Source: Neopestalotiopsis rosae (taxonomy: Eukaryota > Ascomycota > Sordariomycetes > Amphisphaeriales > Sporocadaceae). Taken from it: a stretch of DNA of 64,000 nt. The first letter of the stretch is position 1; every line of letters starts with the position of its first letter. A model generated the notes under the pieces. The model worked only from the letters and a program-made list of their open reading frames with translations. It was not told where the DNA came from and searched no databases. Location of the stretch: assembly GCA_023078685.1 (NCBI GenBank), contig JALGAS010000003.1, forward strand, positions 1,550,001-1,614,000, given 5' to 3'. Below are positions 48,844-59,427 of the stretch, piece after piece. Made by a program: the position numbers and the translations under genes.

Positions 48844-51009
48844 ATGTCGCTTCCACAACCGAACTCCACCCTCACCGGTGCTTGCTCGGTTATCTACGAC
48901 AATGTTCTTTACGCATACTCATCCGACGCATTTCAATCTCTGGAACTAGAAGAAGGAGCAGAATGGAAAACGCTGGATAGCGGAGAGTCGGTGCAAGGCG
49001 GCGTATGTGTCGGATCCACGCCAACCGACTCTTCGCAGGCAGGATTATATATCGTCGGCGGTACATCCGCGGATTCAGCGTATATGGGTCTGCAAAAGTT
49101 TACTTATTCGACTGGAAAATGGGAGTCCATCACCTTTACGCCACAAGTGTCGGATCTTCAAAACAGGAAATGGCACAGCGCAACGTACCTGAATGCTTCC
49201 GATAAGATTCTGGTTTATGCGGGTGCCACCGACGACATCAAGTATATCTCGACGCAGACTTTTACGATTAGCGCATCGTCGCCATACCAGGTCCTTTCGT
49301 ACGAATCTGACGGAGCTCCTCCGGCGGTTGCACCCATTCTCCTCCCATGGTCAGACACAGACGCCGTCATGGTCGCCGGCGAGCCCACCAACCTCAAGGT
49401 TATGCTCTTCAATCCTGATCAGCATTGGTACGACTCTGGAGCAACCTTGGCCAGTCCAATCGTGCAGGATACCAGTGTAGTAAAAGGCATGTTGGTGACT
49501 GGAGATGATGGAAGCAAACATCTTTACACTTTCGATGCTACGACCTCCCCTAATACGGTAAACCGAACCGTCTTGCTGGATGGCAGCGGAGCACCCGTCA
49601 CGAGCTCGGCTCCCATCCAAGGGAGTGCAAGTACCTCATCGCGACGAGCATTGGATGCTAGCGACTGGCCCACCTACAACTCCAGCATGGCATCAGATAC
49701 CACGCGCTCAGATTATTCTCTGGCCAGCGACTCCTCTGGAATGGCTGTCTTGTCTGGCGGTAACGACGACGATGTGCTGAGTATTTTTGACGGCACAACA
49801 AACAGTTGGCAAAACGCCACGGCGATGCTGGTTGGGGCTTCGGTTCACTCTGAATCCGAGTCCTCGTCTACTTCGTCATCGGCTTCATCGACAGCCACAG
49901 CTTCTTCGACTGCAGTTGCAGCCGCAACGCAGAGCGCAACAACTGAAGCCGCAGCTTCTTCCTCGAGCGATCTGCCACCCACATCGATTCTTGGAATTGC
50001 GCTTGGTGTAATCTTTGGATGCGCCATAGTGCTGATTGCATTGCTCTTCCTCATGAAGCGGAAACGACAGAAGCAGGCCCATGCCGACGGCGGCCAGGAC
50101 CCTAACGGTGCCAATGCCATGCCTGAAAAACAAGACTACTTTGCCCAGGATATCCCGCAGTCCAAGTTCGTTCCTGGACATGCACAGGCGGACTCGCAGT
50201 CGTCCTTCTCCTCCATGGCTATTCTGATGGGCAGAGCACAGAAACCGGGTCTCGCTCGCAAGGGCAGCAAAGACTCGACCCGAAGTGATGCGAGCAGCAT
50301 CTTGAACAGACAATTCAAGGCTACCATTAGCCGACCCTCGCCAATTCCGGAGCCCGAGTTCGATAGCTCGGAATCGCTACCAACGCGGAATGGAAAGTCA
50401 GGTGCAATGGGCGTTGCCGAAACCCAAGTGAGGCCCCGAGCACCCCCGATCTCGGCCAAGGATGATGGTACGAGAAGAAGTTCCGGTTGGAACCGCTACT
50501 GGTCCGGTGGCACCACCCTGAACATGCTGGGCTTTGGCAATGGGTCGTCTCGCAGGGAGACGCAAGCCTCTGAAGGCTCCCGTTACTCGGATATGCACCG
50601 CATGACGCAAGACTCGGCTACTGTTCCTCCGCTACATGTTGATGAAGGAAGACCTTCCTTCAGCCAGGTGCACACGGAAAGCCCAACAGTCTCTCACTAC
50701 TCGGATCATCTCAAGAATATGCAGACGGCCTCACTCGAGCGACCCGTGTCCGAAGTCTCCTCATCAGGATACTCCAGCGGCATCCCGCCCAGTGTTCATG
50801 AGCAGTGGGATCCTGCCACAATTCACAAGAGCTGGGGTCACGACCGAGCGCCAAGCAGCGCTTACAGCGGAAGCATCTTCCCCTCAGGCCCTCGCGCTTC
50901 CGAGGCTCCGACTGGAGTGTCTCGTCAACCTCAACTGACCATGGCCCACACATCGGACATGAGCTGGTTGAATCTGGGAGAAAACGCTCGTCACTCGCAG
51001 TCGCAATGA
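48844..51009 (+). CDS. kelch-like beta-propeller protein with one TM helix
   Basis: Intronless, 721 aa. Residues 1-320 form kelch-type blades (ACSVIYDNVLYAYSS, GLYIVGGTSADSAYM, KWHSATYLNASDKILVYAGA, and more). A Ser/Thr-rich stalk (about 330-378) leads to one membrane helix at 381-403 (ILGIALGVIFGCAIVLIALL) with a KRKRQK stop-transfer, then a long disordered cytosolic tail rich in Ser, Pro and Arg, ending MSWLNLGENARHSQSQ. Similar ascomycete proteins are often mislabelled as splicing factor CLF1; nothing here supports a splicing role (no HAT/TPR repeats). The start is fixed by an in-frame TGA upstream with no ATG between, yet there is no signal peptide, which is odd for a propeller expected outside the cell. 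Role unknown; a surface or septal/polarity adaptor is conceivable. Confidence 0.85.
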   Translation: MSLPQPNSTLTGACSVIYDNVLYAYSSDAFQSLELEEGAEWKTLDSGESVQGGVCVGSTPTDSSQAGLYIVGGTSADSAYMGLQKFTYSTGKWESITFTPQVSDLQNRKWHSATYLNASDKILVYAGATDDIKYISTQTFTISASSPYQVLSYESDGAPPAVAPILLPWSDTDAVMVAGEPTNLKVMLFNPDQHWYDSGATLASPIVQDTSVVKGMLVTGDDGSKHLYTFDATTSPNTVNRTVLLDGSGAPVTSSAPIQGSASTSSRRALDASDWPTYNSSMASDTTRSDYSLASDSSGMAVLSGGNDDDVLSIFDGTTNSWQNATAMLVGASVHSESESSSTSSSASSTATASSTAVAAATQSATTEAAASSSSDLPPTSILGIALGVIFGCAIVLIALLFLMKRKRQKQAHADGGQDPNGANAMPEKQDYFAQDIPQSKFVPGHAQADSQSSFSSMAILMGRAQKPGLARKGSKDSTRSDASSILNRQFKATISRPSPIPEPEFDSSESLPTRNGKSGAMGVAETQVRPRAPPISAKDDGTRRSSGWNRYWSGGTTLNMLGFGNGSSRRETQASEGSRYSDMHRMTQDSATVPPLHVDEGRPSFSQVHTESPTVSHYSDHLKNMQTASLERPVSEVSSSGYSSGIPPSVHEQWDPATIHKSWGHDRAPSSAYSGSIFPSGPRASEAPTGVSRQPQLTMAHTSDMSWLNLGENARHSQSQ

Positions 51010-52585
51010 GTTTTCTCCTTGGCGCCGATCAAAGTGCAGTAGCACAGTTACGAACCTTTATGACTTCACTTCGATGTTTTCCAACTATACCCACACTCGT
51101 TCATGCTTTGCACACACAGCAGCATTTCCCCCATGGCGGCAGTGGTTGAGCCCGTCCCTACATGAGCATCTCTTAGGAGCCAGCCAATGCTTGTTGTATA
51201 TCACAAACCGTCTCACTTTTGCTCCCACTGCCGACCTTGGGAAGGAAGCTCACTTATATGTAACACCTTCAGCGGAAAGATCCTTTTCCGCTTGGCATCA
51301 AAACCATACCTTCTTGGCATTTTCCCGGCGCATTTGCTGTATATACATATTTTTCCCAGTTTGGTTACACGTCGCCGCATCTTCAAGGGAATTAGCGAAC
51401 CCAGCTTTTGCTTTTTGTATACTTTTCACTTCCTTTCACCTCTAGACATCGGATTGGCGCCGCTGTTGGGTCGGGTTTCTTGTTAAAGCTTTTGGTCTAG
51501 AACTGATAGACCGCTCACATTCGCTTGTGTGATACCAAAATCAGATGACGCTGAAGATGGAGGCGGATTCCGATCACCCTGATAGCTCTTATGAGCTTGT
51601 TAATAGTTGCCGGAGAAGTAGGCGGAAGAGAGAGAGACCAGGGAAGAAGCACTTCGGTCGATTCCTTTGGCGGAGAAGGTGGTGGAGATGGAGGTTTCCG
51701 AATCTCTTAATTACTATAGCTTCCGTGACTTTGATTGCTCAGGTCACTGAGCATGGAGGGCCACGAAGTTGAAGAGGGCCGAATACAAAAACTACTTTCG
51801 ATAAACATCCACATGTTCCCGTTTCTGAATCTTTGTGACCATGTCGAAGCCTTGCTGCCCGATTCTTGACACTTTCGAACATGATCCAGCCAAGTATCCC
51901 AATAAATGCTATGATTTGAAGAACCTTGCATTCCTGTTGGTTTCATTTTTCTTGTTGATAATATTTATTGATATTTTTCTAAACTATCTACGCAGATTAT
52001 AAATGTGCAGAAATTCCCGATTTCTCCATATATCATGTCCATGGAAGTTCTTGATTTGATTTCAGTCCCCAAAAGGGAGCATTACCCTAGACATATCCCA
52101 AAGACGAGTTGACAATCTGTCTTGCACAGCAAGAAATGATACAAGATTCACTCATCCTCCTCGCCTGACTATCTGGTGGCCGTATATCAACGGAATTGCC
52201 GAAAACGAATTGAGACTGAACAGAGCAGAAGCTTGATTAAAAAGAAAAAAAGTAATATTGGTATCACGTCTTGTAGAGCCAAACAAAATTCTTCCAATCC
52301 TCCCCCTTTCCTCTTGACGACAAGCGAGACGGGTAAATCTGGTAAGCCCTACCATGCCTCCTTGACGAATAATAGAGTACATATTAGAAAAATTGAGAGA
52401 GGGCCGAGACGTAAGATTCGGGCTCTTGTGAACAAACGAAAAACAAAAAACAATGCTGACTAGAACAAGGTTTCTTGAATGATGGACCATATTCAGTCTT
52501 TGCCTTTGGGTAATGAGCCGGAACGCCTTTCTGCCACTTTGGGGGTGTAAACAAAATCTCAACCACTCTCTACTCGTACCTCGAC
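51010..52585. other. convergent 3' intergenic region
   Basis: Spacer between the kelch-like gene (+) and the Src1 gene (-). AT-rich from 51950; no gene seen. Confidence 0.6.
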
Positions 52586-54852
52586 TCAGTAAATGGGCCG
52601 ACCGCCACCTTCCTCCCACTTTTGGTGAAGATAGCTCTTTTCCATTTCTGAATCGCCATCCTCACTCTTCAAATCAGGGCCCCAGGAAGCCCGAGAGCTC
52701 CGTCTCCTACGAGCGCTGTCCCCGACACTTGGTCCGATCCACTCCCACGCTCTGCCCACCTCACCACTGCGGCCTTCGCGCTGAGATGTGCGGACATTGC
52801 TGTTTTGTTCAACAACAGCGCGCACTCTTTGCCAAATCTTCTCTCTCTGGCTCAGTTTGTGTACGCTCCTGAGAACATCGTCTCTGAGGTTTGGCAAGAA
52901 CAGCCAAGGGTCATCCTCGTCGTCGTTGATTTGCTTTTGGTTCGCGAGCCTCTCCAACACCAAGTCGACCAGGGCGGGCACTTGGGCGTTGGCGGCGCGG
53001 TTGCTGCGATATCTGGACCTGCCATATTGCGCTAGCAGAAGGGATAGAATCACAGAGCCAATCTGGAGGCGATATCTTGCCAGTCCGAGTCGGATTGACC
53101 GCTTGGCCGCGCAGGTGAGCGGAATTCGAGCGAGAGAGGTGGATAGAAGGTACGTGACTGGAACTGCGGTGGAATCGGTTTCTCGGTTTCTGTAGGTGGG
53201 CGACGGGTTCTGGTTAGTTGAATGTCAATATGTGTTAGGTAACGTAATATTCGGCCCATGATATAATACAAAAAATCACACAAAAATGGAGTGCTACGAA
53301 ATTAGGGAAGAAGTACTCACTCTTGCTGTGTTTCCACCTTGATCTCCTCCCGGGCCTTGATTTCACCAATCGCTGCCCCCCAAAGGTCGTCAAATTCCTG
53401 GTTGCTCATCTTCTTGCTTTTCTTCTCGCTGATGACTTGTTTCAGCTCCTGCTCGTCTATGGCAGGAGAATCAGCTTTGATGCCCTCATCGTTGGTGAGC
53501 TCGCCGCACTCGTACTTAGCGGTGCGCTCGCGCAGCTCCTCAACAGCACGATCGGCCACGGCCTGGACACGACGTACCTTCTCTCCATCCGCTTCGCAAG
53601 TTGGTGGCAGAGGAATCAAGCCACCAAGGGAGAAGGGATGCGGCTTGAGGATATAATCCTGTTCACATCGAACAGAAAAGTCGCCATAGCAGTATGCGTG
53701 AGCTGGACAGGGTTCGCACGTTGGCTCCAGGGTGTTGATGACAGATTGTGGAACGGCGATTTCATCGCCGAGGACTGATTGCGCCCATTCGGGGACTGGG
53801 AGCTCGCTGGGGATGGTGCCAGCAGCCCGGCCAACATCACAGTATCCGACAGCGATCTTCTCCTGGCGGAACCAACCTGCGTAGACGGCCAAAACAGTTG
53901 TGAGCAGGACGCCCAGAGACGTTCCTGCGCCTCCCGACTTGGCGCGTCGAGCTTGGCTTGCCGGCACCACAGCTGACTGGCTGCCCTGGTGGTTTTCCTC
54001 TGCTTCAAGCTCGAGTTGTTCCGCTGGGGTGAATTCTTCGCCAAAGTCTACTGTTGGCTCAGGCGGAAAGTCGGGAGTCTTGCCCCTGAGGAGTGTGTTT
54101 GAGGAAACCTCAAGACTTCTGGACATGTTGGAGTCGTCGGCATCAGAGTAACCGAAGCCATCAACTTGCTTGCGTGGCGAGCGTCCGCTAACTGATCTCG
54201 CCGTCGTGTAGCCATATCCAGTGGTTCTGCGCTTGGGGGTCGGCTCGACAGCAGGCGAGCTACCACTTTGGAATGGGTTCTCGGCACTGAAAGCGCCCGA
54301 CTCCCGGCGGAAGAAGCCTTCATCAGACTGCTCCTGCTTGAATACTGGTGGTGCCGCCTGTCTGACCTTCGGAGTGCGCAGACTGTTTCCATAATCAGGT
54401 GCGGCATCTGAGTCCGAGGTTTGCGGCTGCTTGCTAGAGGCTCTCGAAGTGCGCTTTGTCGGGCTGCGAGGGGGTGGCAGCAAGGCGTGGTCGGGCTCCT
54501 CGGACTTTATCCGCGTAGAGGCCTTTCTTGGTGATGCCGAGCGTCGCGCACGCGCACTAGGAGGAGGTGGCGGCGGAGCAAGTTCCTCGGGCTCGTTGAA
54601 AGGGTTGCTGCTCTGGGAGCTTTCGGCATCAGAGATACCGCGACTGGACCTCTTTGCCTTTGCGCGCTGGTCCAGGATCTTCTTGGCTTGCGGGCGAAGC
54701 TGCTCCTCAAAGATTTCCACAAGCTGGGCCTTCTTGGCGTTGGCCGGGTAGTTGACGTTGTGCGCGACGAGGGCAGATCGCAGGCGGGGGATGGTCAGCG
54801 ACTTGGCATCGAAGCCTGGTTGGAGGTAATCCAAGCTGTCGTAGTCCGACAT
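52586..54852 (-). CDS. src1: Src1/Heh-type inner nuclear membrane protein (HeH + MSC domains)
   Basis: LEM-family protein of the inner nuclear membrane, used for chromatin tethering, rDNA stability and nuclear-pore surveillance. Exon 1 is 54852-53321, exon 2 is 53189-52586; the 131-nt intron has GTGAGT, a CTAAC branch and a CTACAG acceptor. Joined product 711 aa. HeH helix-extension-helix at about 8-60 (LTIPRLRSALVAHNVNYPANA...), basic linker with nuclear-import-like patches, TM1 near 310-328 (TSLGVLLTTVLAVYAGW), a Cys-bearing lumenal part (CEPCPAHAYCYGDFSVRCEQ), TM2 near 552-567 (LQIGSVILSLLLAQYG) and the Man1-Src1 C-terminal winged-helix fold (EGRSGEVGRAWEWIG). The join is supported because only this frame reads IPLTCAAKRSIRLGLARYRL. 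If the intron stays, the protein stops right after residue 511 with one TM helix. Confidence 0.93.
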
Positions 54853-56311
54853 GTTTGCGACCGATGGGAAGGGTGGTGAATGTACTACAGATGATGATAC
54901 AAGCGACGAAGTGATTACGTCGAAATATACAGGAGTGTCCCTGGGTCAGTGCCTATGAGTGGTCACGATGAGCGCATTGAATGCCTAAGCAATGAAAAAG
55001 CCACGCGGCAACGTCGGAACTGGTAGCACAAAGAAGCTGTCCGTAGATAGCAACAGATGGAAGGAGAGGGGGGGAAAGAAGTCGCGAAAAAGTCTTGGAC
55101 CCCTGACGCGATTAAGTTCGACGTGACAGTTGAGATGAAAAGGATAAGAAATTTCGACGTCCTTTGCCAACGACGCGCGAAATTTGTGTTGTGTTGACGG
55201 GTTATGGAGTTGGGAAAACAGGGTTGGAGTGAGAAGGACCCTCTCGTTGTCTGTGGCAACAGAACTAAACGAGGGATAAGCTGGCTCGGCTGGCTGATAA
55301 CATGAACGTTTAGTTCTCCACATCCCCGGGGGCACCCAAGCACCAACTCCCAGTGGGCAGCAGCTCTGAGCAAGCTTCTGAGACTGAAGTGGGGGCAAGG
55401 GGGGGGGGGGGGTCCCCCATTAGTGTGCGACAGCTCCTCTGTACACTCTCTATTCTCGGTATAACTGCAACATGCCTGCTTGCATCAAGGGGCCTTTGGG
55501 AATGATCTGGAAGAGAGAGGGATGTGGCTGTGCTACTACAATCATCGCCACGCTCTTCTTGGCAAGTACTGACAAGAAAGCTTGTGTTCCCTCCATCTTT
55601 CGCAGTTGAGCTGTCATATGACCTCTTGGCTATCTCATTTGCTTGAGTGATGATTGGACAAAAGCTATGCTAACAGTACGAAGAAGTGGCGAATTGAGCT
55701 GCCTCCCATAGTCTAAGAATCTCACAATTCTGCAGCCTACGATGTGTCAATAAGGCAGAGCCCAATCGCTTGCCTGCTTTGCCAAAATCTAGGTATGGCC
55801 TTGTGTCGACCATGACTCGCGGCACTAAGCTATTCCATCCTCTTGAGTGTTGTCGTTAATTGTTGGCAAAGTAAACATGAAACACCCATATAAATGAAGC
55901 TGATATAATGGTGTGTAAACAAAGGCAATCTCTTGCTTCTGTTTTCTAGATGTGTATATTGGTAATTAAATTATACAACTTCCTTGGAAGATGGGAGTCT
56001 TCGTTAGTCAATAACATAAGTAGTGATACTAACAATGACAATTTCTACACATGGCAACGTAAACTATCGTGATATCTCGTCTGAATACCAATAGTGCCAG
56101 CTCCGATATGAAGCCCCCCTTCCCAGACATCAATGGGCTCCGTATTACTTTTCAGATAACCATGTATGCTCAAAATTCCCTTGTGAAAATGCACCTCGAG
56201 GTCCAGACCTTTGATCCTTCTGCACTTTCTCGATATGCTCCCGCCCAGAACACCAGCAAAATACCGACCCCCCTAGAAACCACTTAGTATTAGGTGCTAT
56301 TGCACTTTACG
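54853..56311. other. intergenic region between src1 and the bHLH gene
   Basis: Promoter and leader of src1 on the left, then spacer. It contains a 15-base G homopolymer (55398-55412). Frames up to 137 codons at 54963-55398 have no motif. No further gene seen. Confidence 0.6.
55398..55412. repeat. 15-base poly-G tract
   Basis: Uninterrupted run of 15 G followed by TCCCCC, so it can pair back on itself or form a quadruplex with the GGGGG at 55390-55394. Such runs are also typical sites of sequencing length error. Confidence 0.9.
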
Positions 56312-58426
56312 TCACGAAGCTGTTGCTGCTTGATCAACTGTCAGCTTGTTCTCTGCTTCTTCCGCCCGCTTATTCGCATCCGCGACTTCCTGTTGTAATT
56401 GTTTGATGTAGATGATGGCCATCTCTACTGTGCTCGCCTTGCTGTTTGGCGCGTTTGCCGACTTTCCGTCCTTCTTTTCCGCCTTCTCGCCCTCGGGACT
56501 GTCTCCTTCGTCGTTTCCAATATCACTGACCATCTTCTTGGGCAAGAGAGTAGCAATCTCTGCTAGTGCTGAATTGATTCGGTTTCGGCGTCCTTGTTCG
56601 GCAATCTTGTGCGAAGTTCGCTTCGACGTTAGGTTCGTCGAGAGTTCGCTCGGATACGACACACCAGGGACCTTGTTGCCTTCAATAATATTTTGATAGT
56701 TCGACTTGGATGCTAGCAAACGAGATGCTGTGTCCTCGGCAGAGAGGCCCGGAGTACCAGGCAACAAAGGCTTAATGTTCGGCGATATCCTTGGGAGCAA
56801 AGCAGGCGAGACGGCAACTGAGCTGACACTGCCTCGTTTCTTGCTGCCACGAGGAGCCAACATGGGAGTCTTTCTGAGATTCGGCGTTCCTGCACCTTTG
56901 GGAAGGATCTGTGGACTCGCGCTTGATGGCGCCAGGCGTGGCGATGGCTTCGGGAAGATTGGCGATGGTAAAGGTTGGAGCGCAGAGACTTTGGCGGTCT
57001 CAATTTCAGGTGGCGAGCTTGAGCTTGCTTGAGTATTCAATTGTGGTAATTGAGGCTTAGGGAAACTAGCAGACTCGGGCAACTCAAAGTTTTCGATATG
57101 CTCCGAAGCCATTTGGCCCGGATTCGTCGAATCAGCAGATTTTCCTTTTGGCGAGATTCTGAAGAGCGTCGCCGGTGTCGCAGGAGACGCCATGCCGGTG
57201 AGCGAGGACGGAATTGGGTGAATGGCATTCTGCTGCGCCTGGATGTGCGGTGACTGCCTCGCGGAACGAGGCTGAGGAATGGGCGGAGGCGGCATATCTG
57301 ACAGGGCTTCCGGCGAGACAGATGCATTCTCTGAATCCTCGGTCGATGTTCCAGAGGCCGGCGTCGTCTTCGCTGCCTTGTCCGCGGTCGATTCTGCCAG
57401 CTCACTCAAGATCTGGGCATTCATGATCGGCGTCGAGGCAGTCTTCCGTCTTTGTGCCTTCACAATCGGGGACTGGCGAATGCTCCCTTTCCTCGTCTTG
57501 GACACATTGCTCCTTCGCGGCTTCTTGGACGAATCAGGTAAACTCGGGACCGGCCCGCTGTTTTCGAGGTCCATCTCCTGAGGCGAGTTGGTCGTGTTCG
57601 TGCTTCCTTGGCTCGGACCGAATCCTAGGTGAGCTTCATTCTGCGCATGCAAGGCCGGAGATGTCAGGGGACTGAAGTATGCGCCTGGAACTGTGAACTG
57701 GGTTTCAACTGGGAAGTGAGCATCCAGAGGGGTAACTGCAGGTGACACCAACGGAGTGAAGGCCATCTAGCGATCCAGTGTTAGCGAGACGAACAGCCCA
57801 ACATGCAACTAGTACACTCTTACATCTTGCTGTTCCTTGAGCCTATAACGATCAAACATGCCCTGCGAATGATGAGGTGTCTGGTCACCTTGAGTGTAAA
57901 ACTGGTTTGCAGCTTGCATCTCGAGGCTCTGTGGCGTTGGCGGTACCATGCCTTGCTGCTGAGCAAAAAAGGCAGCTTGCTGTTCAGCGAATCGTTGCTG
58001 CTGCTCCTCCAGCTGCCTCTGCTGCTGCTCTAATTTTTGGCGTTGCAGAAAATGAATCTGGGCGTCGAGATCTGAAATGGTATCCCTGGTGCTTCCCCCG
58101 TGTTGTGGCGGCATCATGTGCGACGGTATTGTGGGCATATTCGTGCTTGATGTCAAAGGCGGCATCTGATGCGGGAGGCCGATGTTGGTCCCCGATGCAT
58201 GGGGAGTCTCGGTGCCGCTCATCTGAGTGTCCAGTCCGTCGTGCGCAGAATGGCTGTGGATCATGGCGGCGCCGCTGGCAGCGCTGAAGCCAGGAAAATC
58301 AAATTGCATGCCATCGCCGAGATTTGGCATTTCGCCCATGTCCAAGTACTGCTGGAAGTCATCTTGGTTGGTCTGCTGCAAGGCATGCTCCTGCGCGCTC
58401 CAGTTGTTCGGGTCCATCATCGCCAT
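56312..58426 (-). CDS. nuc-1: NUC-1/Pho4-type bHLH phosphate-starvation transcription factor
   Basis: Activator of phosphate-acquisition genes; in Neurospora NUC-1 is held back by the PREG-PGOV cyclin-CDK, as Pho4 is by Pho80-Pho85 in yeast. Exon 1 is 58426-57824 and exon 2 is 57766-56312, phase 0, across a 57-nt intron (GTAAGA, CGCTAAC branch, GCTAG acceptor). Joined product 685 aa reading RLKEQQD-MAFTPLVSPAVTPLD, characteristic of the family. The N-terminus is Met/Gln/His-rich with a Q-rich coiled coil (about 115-160). The middle is Ser/Pro-rich with many SP sites, fitting CDK control. The bHLH begins at 581: KRTSHKIAEQGRRNR carries the H587-E591-R595 triad of CACGTG readers. A long acidic loop and second helix (STVEMAIIYIKQLQ) follow, then a leucine-zipper-like tail. 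A second ATG at 58420 is also usable. Confidence 0.93.
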
Positions 58427-59410
58427 TACTACTCTTGCTTTTCCTGATCAACGCCCCTAGTTTACCAACGTCATGAGCACGTTGCAGCAAGTATTCCAAG
58501 CCTTGTCTTCTGCTCCAGATGTTGGTAATAGAGTCGCGAATAAAATTCCGTGTCGTCGCAGCTTTGTTTGGCAAATGAATACGACGGAATACCTTGTCGC
58601 AAGAAACTCGGTCCACAGAGCGGATGTTGCTCGAAAGGGTGAGGGGCAGGGACGACTCCTCAGCCTTAAAACGAGAGAGCGGGTGGGCAAGCCGAGCCAA
58701 CTAAACTTGAGAGGATGCTAAAGAACAGTCTCGGGCAAGAAAGGCCTCGTTGACTGAAAAAGCAGGAGCTAGTCGGACGGGAAGCTCGTCTTGGAGAGTT
58801 GATGCTCTCAAGTAATAGCAACAGTAGATAAAAGTTGGAGGAGTGTGTAGGTAGGTGGTCACAGGTGGGTAGAGTGTCTATTCATTGGCTGGGCCGCTCA
58901 GCCAGTGTGAAGCGCAACCGGACGGCGGGAGAGGGTCGAACTCGAGCGAGCAAAAGAAAAAAAATTGTACCAACATTGGTCCTCTTCTTTTTTTTTTTCT
59001 TTGGCTGCTGGGCCGGGCAAAAACGTTGCGGAGAGGGGAGGGGGGAGGACGTGACCTCAGGCCTGCTACCGCTACCAACTCCGGGCTTGTCAGGGTTTGC
59101 AGTGAGCAGATGATGGTCTCGGCGCTACATTGGGTGGACTGGGGCCTGATGAGCCCGCTAATCTGTGAACCCTGTCCCCTGTACTGGCCGCTAATGCTGG
59201 CGATACCCAAGCAACGCCAGTGGACGAACAGCTAATTCCAAGGGAGTGGACCGAGGACTGGTTGGGATGCGTCTCGGGGGTCTTCTTAGGCTGGCTGCTG
59301 GCTACTAGTAGGTAGGATCGCGAGAATATGGCGGGAGTATGGAGTCCGCCTTATACATAGTAAGAAACATTGGTCATTTGTAGTCAGTCAAGGTGTAGGT
59401 GGTGGTATAC

Positions 59411-59427
59411 TTGGTACAGAGTACCAA
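59411..59427. repeat. 7-bp inverted repeat with 3-base loop
   Basis: TTGGTAC-AGA-GTACCAA. Small hairpin in intergenic DNA; no neighbouring gene end explains it. Confidence 0.6.

Noticed and set aside
48844..51009. splicing factor CLF1 label for the kelch-like protein
   Set aside because: CLF1 is a HAT/TPR-repeat protein; this one has kelch blades and a membrane helix.
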